DNA of 11,052 nt, taken from assembly GCA_964606765.1 (NCBI GenBank), contig CAZSIR010000105.1, positions 1-11,052 of the forward strand. The letters run 5' to 3'. The notes under the pieces were generated by a model. It was not told the origin of the DNA. It saw nothing but the letters and a program-made list of their open reading frames with translations, and made no database searches. The stretch comes from Ga0077527 sp964606765 (GTDB taxonomy: Bacteria > Pseudomonadota > Gammaproteobacteria > Burkholderiales > SG8-41). The translations under genes and the position numbers were made by a program. Shown here piece after piece: positions 1-5,988 of this stretch (within the stretch, counting starts at the first letter, position 1; the number at the start of each line of letters is the position of its first letter).

Positions 1-600
1 GAAATCCGCCAGCGCGAGGTGGCGGTGACGCTGCTCGCCGACATGTCGACGTCGATCATGCAGCATCTGCCGGAAGGCGGCGGGCGGCTGGTGGACCGAG
101 TGCGTGCCGGGGTGCTGCTGTTTGCCGAGGGCATGGAGGAGGTCGGTGATGCCTATTCGATCGCCGGTTTCTGTTCCAAGTACCGTGACAACGTCAGCTA
201 TTACACGCTGAAGGGTTTTGACGAGGAATTGTCGGAAGACATCCGCGCGCAGATCGGCGGCATGTCGGGGCGGCTGGCGACGCGCATGGGCGCGGCAATC
301 CGCCATGCCACGGCGCGTTTTGAAGGCGTGGAGAGCCGGCGCCGACTGCTGCTGCTGCTGTCGGACGGCCGCCCCGAGGATTACGACGACGGCGGCGACC
401 GGCGTTACCTGCATGAGGACACGCGGATGGCGGTGAAGGAGGCGGTGGCCAAGGGCGTGCATCCGTTCTGCGTGACGGTGGATACCATGGCCAACCAGTA
501 CCTGCCGCAGATTTTCGGGCCCGGCCATTACCTGGTGCTGGACCACATCAACAGCCTGCCCAACAAGCTGCCGGAGATTTACCTGCGGCTGCGGCGCTGA
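1..600 (+). CDS. NorD/CbbO-type von Willebrand A domain protein (3' end, N-terminus missing)
   Basis: The frame is open to the left edge, so only about the last 199 residues are visible; the GTG at 19 is an internal codon, not a start. The segment is a VWA domain. It has a metal-site motif D-M-S-T-S (codons at 40-54), the threonine of T-R-M-G (280-282) and the aspartate of S-D-G-R-P-E-D (about 361-381), which together form a MIDAS site. The pattern of a long R-R-R-L-L-L-L-L strand before S-D-G and the Y-L-R-L ending at the stop are typical of NorD and CbbO. These proteins work with a MoxR-type AAA+ ATPase (NorQ or CbbQ) to activate nitric oxide reductase or Rubisco, respectively. Which of the two applies cannot be decided without the upstream genes. 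The MgtC-family gene follows after 24 bp and may be cotranscribed. Confidence 0.8.
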   Translation, partial: EIRQREVAVTLLADMSTSIMQHLPEGGGRLVDRVRAGVLLFAEGMEEVGDAYSIAGFCSKYRDNVSYYTLKGFDEELSEDIRAQIGGMSGRLATRMGAAIRHATARFEGVESRRRLLLLLSDGRPEDYDDGGDRRYLHEDTRMAVKEAVAKGVHPFCVTVDTMANQYLPQIFGPGHYLVLDHINSLPNKLPEIYLRLRR

Positions 601-624
601 TAAAAACAACAAGGAGATGCGGCA

Positions 625-1323
625 ATGATGATCAGCAGCGAATTACTCGACATGACCGTCCGGCTGGGCGCGGCGCTGGCGGCTGGCGGCCTGATCGGCA
701 TCGAGCGCAGTTACCACGGCCGTCCGGCGGGATTCCGCACCCATACGCTGGTGTGCCTGGCGTCGGCGCTGCTGATGCTGGTGACGGTGTATGAAAGCCA
801 GTGGTTCACGCAGCATGGCAACTCCCGCGTGGTGGTCGACCCGACCCGCATGGCGCAGGGCATCATGACCGGCATCGGCTTTCTCGGCGCCGGCGTGATC
901 ATGCGTGAAGGGCTGTCTGTCCGTGGCCTGACGACGGCGGCCTCGATCTGGGTGACGGCGGCGATCGGCATCCTGTTCGGTATCGGGTTTTACATCCCGG
1001 CGATGATGGCGGTGGCGGCGACCTTGTTCACATTGTCGTCGTTCCGCTGGATTGAAAGCCGGATGCCCACCGAGTTTTATGCCCAGTTCCACGTCAAGTT
1101 CAAGCGCGGCAGCGAAATGAGCGACCAGGATCTGCGCGCCATCGCAAGGGAGGCCGGATTTTCCGTTGCGAACATGACTTTCGAGCTGACCGACGGCGGG
1201 CAGAGTTTTGAATGCCGGATGGGCATCAAGACCCTGCACATGCGCAACATGAACCTGCTGTCGGAACGGCTGAAAAAAGAGCCCGCAGTGGTCGAGTTCC
1301 GCATCACGCCTGTGGGCGCCTGA
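625..1323 (+). CDS. MgtC/SapB family inner-membrane protein
   Basis: This is a 232-residue protein with the two hallmarks of the MgtC/SapB family. The first is I-G-I-E-R with G-x-x-A-G-F-R-T-H (residues 24-40). The second is Q-G-I-M-T-G-I-G-F-L-G-A-G-V-I followed by G-L-T-T-A-A-S-I-W (78-109). Hydrophobic segments lie at about 8-26, 41-56, 78-93 and 103-135, and a soluble C-terminal part (about 145-232) resembles the ACT-like domain of longer members. MgtC of Salmonella helps survival in low magnesium and in macrophages by restraining the F-type ATP synthase; most environmental homologues have no proven role, so that function should not be transferred. The start is set by AAGGAG at 611-616; the next codon is also ATG, so 628 is possible. 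The 24-bp gap to the VWA gene allows cotranscription. No terminator is evident in the 120 bp that follow. Confidence 0.9.
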   Translation: MMISSELLDMTVRLGAALAAGGLIGIERSYHGRPAGFRTHTLVCLASALLMLVTVYESQWFTQHGNSRVVVDPTRMAQGIMTGIGFLGAGVIMREGLSVRGLTTAASIWVTAAIGILFGIGFYIPAMMAVAATLFTLSSFRWIESRMPTEFYAQFHVKFKRGSEMSDQDLRAIAREAGFSVANMTFELTDGGQSFECRMGIKTLHMRNMNLLSERLKKEPAVVEFRITPVGA

Positions 1324-1443
1324 CCCGAAGTCCATGATGAGTGCAGTCCGCAATCCGGCATCAGGGCGGGGGGGCGGCTTCCACCGTTGCGGCGATTGCG
1401 GCAGAATGTGCCCCATTGATCTGAGTGCAAGAGGAGATGAATC

Positions 1444-1944
1444 ATGAGCCATACACTGGAACAGTTTGCCGCGCAGTGCCACGATTTCATCAAGGCCGAG
1501 CCGGGCCCGGCGGGGCGCAAAAAGGTCGCGGCGCTGCTGCAGGAGGTGCTGAAGGACAGGCAGTTCATCGACAAGCACGTCGATCCCAGCGTCGGCGAAC
1601 GCAAGATCATCTACGAAGATCCCGAGTTCGGTTTCTGCATCCTCGCCCATGACTACACCGACGCCAAGACCAGCGGCCCGCATGACCACGGCCATTCCTG
1701 GGCGATCTACGGCCAGGCCCGCGGCGAGACCGAGATGCGCGATTACCAGCTGCTGGAGCCGGCCAGCGCCGACAAGCCGGGCAAGGTCAAGCATGTCCGT
1801 ACCTATAAGCTGACGCCGGGCATCGCCCATGTCTACAACGAAGGCGACCTGCATTCGCCGAAGCGGGAGGGGCCGACCAGCCTGATCCGCATCGAGGGCA
1901 CCAATATGGCGAAGGTCAAGCGCTTCAAATTCGAACAGGTCTGA
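1444..1944 (+). CDS. Cysteine-dioxygenase-like cupin protein, putative metal-dependent enzyme
   Basis: This is a 166-residue single-domain protein. Residues 78-90 contain G-P-H-D-H-G-H-S-W-A-I-Y-G, the first cupin motif in the form seen in cysteine dioxygenase-type proteins, with H80 and H82 as likely metal ligands. H137 in the D-L-H-S-P segment (135-139) is the likely third histidine, which would give a three-His iron site; H129 is an alternative. The N-terminal 45 residues look helical. Thiol dioxygenases of this fold oxidise cysteine or 3-mercaptopropionate to sulfinates, but the protein is shorter than typical cysteine dioxygenases (about 200 residues) and its substrate is unknown. A strong GAGGAG (1431-1436) lies 7 bp before the ATG. 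It appears to be a single-gene unit: no plus-strand gene follows, and the next gene converges on it across a hairpin terminator. A sugar- or acid-binding cupin remains possible. Confidence 0.8.
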   Translation: MSHTLEQFAAQCHDFIKAEPGPAGRKKVAALLQEVLKDRQFIDKHVDPSVGERKIIYEDPEFGFCILAHDYTDAKTSGPHDHGHSWAIYGQARGETEMRDYQLLEPASADKPGKVKHVRTYKLTPGIAHVYNEGDLHSPKREGPTSLIRIEGTNMAKVKRFKFEQV

Positions 1945-1962
1945 TTCCGGGTTCCTGGGATG

Positions 1963-1990
1963 AAAAAAGCCGCCTGCGGGCGGCTTTTTT
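1963..1990. terminator. Bidirectional intrinsic terminator between convergent genes
   Basis: A6-GCCGCC (1963-1974), loop TGCG (1975-1978) and GGCGGC-T6 (1979-1990) form a perfect hairpin. Its GC stem is flanked by A6 on the left and T6 on the right, so a U-tract is produced on either strand. It lies 19 bp after the cupin stop codon and 25 bp after the DUF481 stop codon on the other strand, so it can end both transcripts. Confidence 0.92.
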
Positions 1991-2014
1991 GATGCGGACT
2001 TTCCGTGTGATGGT

Positions 2015-3019
2015 TTACCAGTCGTAGCCCAGGCCCACCAGCAGCGCGGAGTCCGTGCTTTTGCGTCCCGGCGCCGGATCCTTTTCCCAGTCCAGGTTGA
2101 ACTGCACGGATGCACTCATGCCGGCGGCGATCGGCGCGCGCAGCCCGGTGCGGGTGCGCAGCGTCATGTTGCTGCCTTCTGCGATCTGCTGGAATCCGTC
2201 CTGCTCATGAAACAGCTCGATGTTGTATTTCTGCAGGCGATGTGATGCCTTGATGCCCCAGCCCAGTGCGGGATAACTTTCATTCGGCGCGTTTTCGTAA
2301 TCGACGGTCACATGGTCGAGGCCGCCGCGGATTGAAACGTTGCTGCGGTCATCCTCCAGCAGTTGCACGCCGTAACCGGCGCCGACGGTGCTGCGCAGAT
2401 CGATGTCCTTGAAGCGGTCGTGTTCCAGCGAGCCGCGCACATATCGGAACAGGTCCTCTCCCTCCAGGAACCAGTCGTAGTTGCCGTCTGCTATCCAGTT
2501 TGACGCGGTCTGCACGCCGGAGTCGCGCTGCCGGTTGGTTTTTGCGCCGAGGTTGTAGCGGTAATCGCGCGCGCGGGCGGCGAGCTGGGCATCGGCGTAG
2601 AGCCGCTGGCCGGTGGTGTTGCCGCGGGTGTCGCTGGCGGCGAGGCTGGCCCGGCCCTTGTAAGTCACGCCGATGCCCGACTCTTCGGGCGTGGGGTTGA
2701 GATAGGCGATGTCATCGAGGCGGACATTGCGGCCGGAAGCGGCCAGCGCGATGCCTCCTTCGGCAGCGGGGGTGAGGGTTTCATTCGACAATTTTTTACT
2801 GTCCTGCAGCATCACGGCCACGGGACTGTCGGTGCTGAGCGTGCTGATTTCATCCCAGCGGAGGCTGATTTTGCCGGTGTGGGCGGTTTCGAATACGAGC
2901 TCGGGGCCCTGCTTGTGCAGCACTTTTCCGGTCAGGCGATCGCCGTTTTTGAAGACCACGACATCGGCGAAGGCGCTGCTGCAAAAAATGAGGATGCCCG
3001 TCAGCATGAGGCTGCGCAT
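2015..3019 (-). CDS. DUF481 family protein, predicted outer-membrane beta-barrel
   Basis: The protein has 334 residues. The first 18 residues (M-R-S-L-M-L-T-G-I-L-I-F-C-S-S-A-F-A) form a signal peptide with a likely cut after A-F-A. The mature start V-V-V-F-K-N-G-D-R-L-T-G (about 20-31) is the small beta domain often seen at the front of DUF481 proteins. From about residue 118 the chain is made of alternating beta strands (for example A-S-L-A-A-S, Y-R-Y-N-L-G-A and L-R-T-R-T-G-L-R), and it ends in G-L-G-Y-D-W, an aromatic C-terminus typical of barrels inserted by the Bam machinery. DUF481 members (such as YdiY) have no established function; they are called salt-induced or porin-like. I chose the ATG at 3019 because AAGGAA lies 8 bp before it and it opens directly into the signal peptide; an in-frame TTG at 3046 is less likely. 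lplT lies upstream on the same strand, 108 bp away. Confidence 0.87.
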   Translation of the reverse strand: MRSLMLTGILIFCSSAFADVVVFKNGDRLTGKVLHKQGPELVFETAHTGKISLRWDEISTLSTDSPVAVMLQDSKKLSNETLTPAAEGGIALAASGRNVRLDDIAYLNPTPEESGIGVTYKGRASLAASDTRGNTTGQRLYADAQLAARARDYRYNLGAKTNRQRDSGVQTASNWIADGNYDWFLEGEDLFRYVRGSLEHDRFKDIDLRSTVGAGYGVQLLEDDRSNVSIRGGLDHVTVDYENAPNESYPALGWGIKASHRLQKYNIELFHEQDGFQQIAEGSNMTLRTRTGLRAPIAAGMSASVQFNLDWEKDPAPGRKSTDSALLVGLGYDW

Positions 3020-3051
3020 GCGGAAAATTCCTTGTGGTTGAGTCAAAGGAG

Positions 3052-3075
3052 GGATCCGTGCCTGCGCACGGATCC
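3052..3075. repeat. Inverted repeat (10-bp arms, 4-nt loop) between lplT and the DUF481 gene
   Basis: GGATCCGTGC (3052-3061), loop CTGC (3062-3065) and GCACGGATCC (3066-3075) form a perfect stem. In the lplT-to-DUF481 direction the stem is followed by CTCCTTTG rather than a T-run, so it is a poor intrinsic terminator. It may instead attenuate readthrough, protect an RNA end or bind a protein. The 9-mer GGATCCGTG recurs at 4424-4432, directly before the lplT start codon. Confidence 0.65.
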
Positions 3076-3127
3076 TGCGGTCAACCCTTGTGACCGGCAG
3101 CGCCAGCGGGGGTTCCTGCAGGTGTTT

Positions 3128-4423
3128 TCAGTGCGCAGTTTCGCTGGGGATGGCCGGCAGCGGGCCGCTGGCGAGGTTGTGCAGGTGGCGCTTGCGCACC
3201 AGCACCATCGACAGCGAGACAAAAAGTCCGAACATCGCGATCACCCAGTAGATCGAAATGTCGAGGCGGATCAGCAGCGCATAGAGGCCGAGCATGGCCA
3301 GGATCGAGAGGTTTTCGTTGAAATTCTGCACGGCGATGGAATGCCCCGCGCCCATCAGGATGTGGCCGCGGTGCTGCAGCAGCGCGTTCATCGGAACAAC
3401 GAAGAATCCTGCAAGCCCGCCGATCAGGACCAGCAGCGGTATCGCGACGGGCAGGGAATGCACAAAATTCATCGCGATGACGATGACGCCCATGGCGATG
3501 CCCACGGGCACCACATCGACCGCCCGGTTGAGCGGCACCACTCTCGCAGCGATGATGGCGCCGGCGGCGATGCCCACGGCGCAGATGCCCTGCAGCAATG
3601 TGGCCTGGGACAGCGAATAGCCGAGCGCGACTTCGGCCCACTTCAGCACGATGAACTGCAGCGTGGCGCCGGCGCCCCAGAACAGGGTGGTCGTGGCCAG
3701 CGAAATCTGTCCCAGCTTGTCCGTCCACAGCAGTTTCACGCAGTGCGCGAATTCGCGCACCAGGTACAGCGGGTTGCGGCTCGGCGCGCGGTGGTCGACC
3801 CCGGTATTCGGGATGTAGAGGTTGAAGACCGCGGCGATGCCGTAAAACAGCATGATGATGGCGATGGCGGCTTCCGCGGGCGTGTCGACCCCGGTGTCGA
3901 TGTGCGGCAGGTCGATTGCGAGCAGCTTTGCCGACACGGTCGAGCTGATCAGCACGCCGCCCAGCAGTGTACCGACGATGATGGAGCCGACCGTCAGTCC
4001 TTCGATCCAGCCGTTGGCAACCACCAGTTTGTGGTGCGGCAGGTATTCGGTGAGGATGCCGTATTTGGCCGGCGAGTACGCGGCCGCGCCGAGGCCGACG
4101 ATGGAGTAGGCGATCAGCACGGCCACGTATTCCGAGGTGCCGGGGATGTCCCACAGTTCATGGAAAAAAAGCAGCGCACAGCCGGCGATTTTCACGGTGT
4201 TGGTGATGAACATCACGCGACCCTTGGGCATCGAGTCGGCGAAGGCGCCGACAAAGGCGGCGAACACCACATAGGAGATGGTGAAAAAGAACTTGAGCAG
4301 CGGCGTCATCCATTCCGGCGAATGCATCTGCATCAGCAGCGCAATCGCGGCCACCAGCAGCGCATTGTCGGCGAGCGACGAAAAAAACTGCGCCGCCATG
4401 ATGGTGTAAAAACCTAGCGGCAT
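3128..4423 (-). CDS. lplT: Lysophospholipid transporter LplT (MFS)
   Basis: This is a 431-residue, 12-helix major facilitator protein. Recognition rests on A-A-Q-F-F-S-S-L-A-D-N-A-L-L (10-23), G-A-F-A-D-S-M-P-K-G-R-V-M (59-71), G-A-A-A-Y-S-P-A-K-Y-G-I-L (112-124), L-F-W-G-A-G (247-252) and G-G-F-F-V-V-P-M-N-A-L-L-Q near the end. All of these match LplT as I remember it from E. coli. In enterobacteria LplT moves lysophosphatidylethanolamine into the cytoplasm, where Aas re-acylates it. Here there is no Aas domain and no adjacent aas gene. The protein is longer than E. coli LplT (about 397), partly through a loop near residues 165-186. The start at 4423 follows family alignment; the in-frame extension to 4585 would run through the promoter region, and ATG at 4399 would cut the first helix. 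The site lacks a good Shine-Dalgarno. The gene is divergent from the LysR gene. Confidence 0.93.
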   Translation of the reverse strand: MPLGFYTIMAAQFFSSLADNALLVAAIALLMQMHSPEWMTPLLKFFFTISYVVFAAFVGAFADSMPKGRVMFITNTVKIAGCALLFFHELWDIPGTSEYVAVLIAYSIVGLGAAAYSPAKYGILTEYLPHHKLVVANGWIEGLTVGSIIVGTLLGGVLISSTVSAKLLAIDLPHIDTGVDTPAEAAIAIIMLFYGIAAVFNLYIPNTGVDHRAPSRNPLYLVREFAHCVKLLWTDKLGQISLATTTLFWGAGATLQFIVLKWAEVALGYSLSQATLLQGICAVGIAAGAIIAARVVPLNRAVDVVPVGIAMGVIVIAMNFVHSLPVAIPLLVLIGGLAGFFVVPMNALLQHRGHILMGAGHSIAVQNFNENLSILAMLGLYALLIRLDISIYWVIAMFGLFVSLSMVLVRKRHLHNLASGPLPAIPSETAH

Positions 4424-4568
4424 GGATCCGTGGGCGCCGCGGAAGCGGGCAGGGTCAGGGTGGTGGGCGGGGTCGGCTGCGGCATGCGGTTTTTGCTGTT
4501 TTGGCAGACCGGAACGGGGCGCCCGCTTGTGCCTTTCCGTCCCGGTATTCACTTGAGGGAACCGCGGC

Positions 4569-4592
4569 TTTATACCATAGTTCACGTGTCAA
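4569..4592 (-). promoter_or_regulatory. Candidate lplT promoter (extended -10)
   Basis: On the minus strand TATAAA (4569-4574) is preceded by T-G-G, giving an extended -10 of the form TGnTATAAA. A perfect -35 hexamer TTGACA (4587-4592) is also present, but the spacer is only 12 bp instead of 16-18, so the two cannot both serve one ordinary sigma-70 promoter. The expected start is near 4562, leaving a leader of about 140 nt. AAAC-CGGT-GTTT (4591-4602), a small dyad, overlaps the TTGACA and could be an operator half-site. Confidence 0.45.
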
Positions 4593-4650
4593 ACCGGTGT
4601 TTCCCCGCGCCTGGAATTTGCTGCGCCGCAGGCGGGGGCCGGCCCCGGCT

Positions 4651-4678
4651 TTGTCGCTGCGGCCCGAACGGGTAGTAT
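4651..4678 (+). promoter_or_regulatory. Candidate promoter of the LysR-alr-radA group
   Basis: TTGTCG (4651-4656) and TAGTAT (4673-4678) each match the sigma-70 hexamers at four of six positions and are 16 bp apart. Transcription would begin near 4685, about 30 nt before the LysR ATG. A 12-bp palindrome GGGGCCGGCCCC (4635-4646) lies just upstream of the -35. The match is modest and no transcription data are available. Confidence 0.4.
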
Positions 4679-4713
4679 CCCCAATTTCCCCTGATTTTCC
4701 CCTGATTGCCCCC
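4679..4713 (-). other. Potential G-quadruplex motif over the LysR leader
   Basis: The plus strand has four C-tracts: 4679-4682, 4688-4691, 4699-4702 and 4709-4713. The minus strand (the template for the LysR gene) therefore reads G5, loop of 6, G4, loop of 7, G4, loop of 5, G4. This fits the canonical quadruplex pattern of four runs of at least three G with loops of 1-7. Two copies of an 11-nt unit TTTCCCCTGAT (4685-4695 and 4696-4706) build the array. It ends one base before the LysR start codon and leaves the leader without a purine-rich Shine-Dalgarno. Confidence 0.6.
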
Positions 4714-4714
4714 G

Positions 4715-5623
4715 ATGGCCGACCGCCGCCTGCAGGTATTTCACGCCGTTGCCCGACAGCTTTCCTTCACGAAGGCGGCGGAGCAGCTGTTCATGACGCA
4801 GCCGGCGGTGACGTTTCAGATCAAGCAGCTGGAAGAGCATCTCAACACGCGCCTGTTCGAGCGCAGCCACGGCCGCATTGCGCTGACCCCCGCCGGGGAA
4901 CTGGTGTTCGGGTACGCGGAAAAAATACTGACCCTGTCCGAGGAGCTGGAAACCCGCGTCGGTGAACTGACCGGCGCGATCAGCGGCCCGCTGCTGCTCG
5001 GCGCCAGCACCACGATCGCCGAGTTTTACCTGCCGCAGATCCTCGGCGAGTTCAAGGCGCTGCATCCCCATGTGCAGCCGCATATGACCGTCGCCAATTC
5101 GGAAACGATTGAAACGCGGGTGGCGGAGCATGCGCTGGACATCGGGCTGATCGAGTCGCCCTCGCACCTGCCCGGCGTGCAGACGGAGGTCTGCTGCGAG
5201 GACGTGCTGGTGATGATCTGCAGCCCGAAGTACAAACTGGCGCAGGCGCGCACCGTGAAGGCGGCGGAGATTGCCGGCGAACCGTTCATCAGCCGCGAAT
5301 CCGGCTCCGGCACCCGCGAGTTTTCCGACCAGTATTTCCAGCAGAACAAGGTGCCTCCCGATGCCATCAACATCGTCATGGAGCTCGGCAGTCCGGAAGC
5401 GATCAAGGGCGTGGTCGCCACCGGGCTCGGCATTTCCGTGCTGTCCCGGGCCACCGTGGCGAAGGAGCTGAAGCTCGGCGTGCTGGTGGCGGTGCCGCTG
5501 GATCCGCCGCTGATCCGCAGCCTGTCGGCGGTGACGCCGCGCAACAAGTTCCGTTCGCGCCTGGTTTCGACCTTCGCCGGTTTCGCGATGGCGCGGATGA
5601 AGGCAATGGCGGCGGCGCAATGA
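4715..5623 (+). CDS. LysR-type transcriptional regulator
   Basis: This is a 302-residue protein of normal LTTR length. The N-terminal winged helix-turn-helix is clear: R-R-L-Q-V-F-H-A-V-A, S-F-T-K-A-A-E-Q-L-F-M-T-Q-P-A-V-T-F-Q-I (17-36), Q-L-E-E-H-L and L-F-E-R with L-T-P-A-G. A linker helix and a periplasmic-binding-protein-like effector domain (about 88-300) follow, with G-S-G-T-R-E and the E-L-G-S-P-E-A-I-K-G-V-V-A-T-G-L-G-I-S-V-L-S-R segment. It resembles the CysB/CysL/CbbR side of the family, but the effector cannot be told from sequence. The start at 4715 gives the standard M-A-D-R-R-L opening; the upstream TTG at 4706 is unlikely. LTTRs usually regulate themselves and a divergent gene, which here is lplT, 291 bp away. 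The stop overlaps the next ATG (ATGA at 5620-5623). Confidence 0.92.
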   Translation: MADRRLQVFHAVARQLSFTKAAEQLFMTQPAVTFQIKQLEEHLNTRLFERSHGRIALTPAGELVFGYAEKILTLSEELETRVGELTGAISGPLLLGASTTIAEFYLPQILGEFKALHPHVQPHMTVANSETIETRVAEHALDIGLIESPSHLPGVQTEVCCEDVLVMICSPKYKLAQARTVKAAEIAGEPFISRESGSGTREFSDQYFQQNKVPPDAINIVMELGSPEAIKGVVATGLGISVLSRATVAKELKLGVLVAVPLDPPLIRSLSAVTPRNKFRSRLVSTFAGFAMARMKAMAAAQ

Positions 5624-5988
5624 GCGGCAGTGGGCGGCAGCAGGCCCTGCTGGCGCTGTTCGGGCGGCTGGATGCGGAACGGCGGGCGCAGCTGATGGCA
5701 TTCGCCGCGGAACTTGCGGCGGGAACCGCTGCTCCGTCGCCGGAGGCCCTGCGGCCGGAACCGCGCGTGCCGGGGGAAACCGTGGTGATGGCGATCCGGC
5801 GCCTGGTGCGGACTTATCCGCTGCCGGACCGGCGCCGGCTGATGGGCCGCGCCACGGAGTTGATGGGGCAGCATGCATTGCAGGGACGGGCCGCAGACGA
5901 AGTGATCGCCGAGCTGGAGGCCGTGTTCGAGCAGCATTACCGGACAGCCCGGAAAACATCCGCCGTGCAGCCGTGCCGCGACCGATAA
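5620..5988 (+). CDS. Small helical protein of unknown function between the regulator and alr
   Basis: I do not recognise a named family for this 122-residue protein. It is predicted to be alpha-helical: an amphipathic helix at about 5-34 (A-L-L-A-L-F-G-R-L-D-A-E-R-R-A-Q-L-M-A-F-A), a Pro/Ala linker at 35-52 and helices at about 53-64, 69-86 and 92-110. It has no signal peptide, membrane segment or cysteine pair. That it is a real gene is supported by its ATGA overlap with the LysR stop, its 16-nt overlap with the alr start, and a coherent composition of charged and hydrophobic residues in this frame. I recall similar unannotated proteins beside LysR genes in other betaproteobacteria, but could not check this. 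Translation is probably coupled to both neighbours. A role as partner of the regulator is possible but unproven. Confidence 0.78.
   Translation: MSGSGRQQALLALFGRLDAERRAQLMAFAAELAAGTAAPSPEALRPEPRVPGETVVMAIRRLVRTYPLPDRRRLMGRATELMGQHALQGRAADEVIAELEAVFEQHYRTARKTSAVQPCRDR

Noticed and set aside
19..600. A complete VWA gene starting at GTG 19
   Set aside because: The frame is open to position 1 and the family is several hundred residues longer, so this is the 3' end of a larger gene.
1368..1374. Run of seven G upstream of the cupin gene, possible phase-variable tract
   Set aside because: Seven bases is short, the run is not placed in a promoter spacer I can recognise, and nothing suggests switching.
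643..2115. 490-codon open frame on the minus strand across the MgtC-family and cupin genes
   Set aside because: Its translation is low-complexity, rich in R, H, Q and A, and lies antisense to two well-recognised genes; it is a by-product of high GC codon use.
4164..4170. A7 runs in lplT (also at 4381-4387) as slippage sites
   Set aside because: They encode ordinary Phe-rich membrane segments in frame, and no alternative product is apparent.
2879..4417. 512-codon plus-strand frame antisense to lplT and the start of the DUF481 gene
   Set aside because: It is a D/H/R/Q/G-rich shadow with no recognisable motif, opposite a clear 12-helix transporter.
4424..4585. 54-codon N-terminal extension of lplT
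   Set aside because: The extension is Pro/His/Arg-rich, absent from the family, and covers the predicted promoter.
4635..4646. Palindrome GGGGCCGGCCCC just upstream of the LysR -35
   Set aside because: It could be an operator, but such GC palindromes are common in DNA of this composition and there is no LTTR-like T-N11-A context; kept only as a note.
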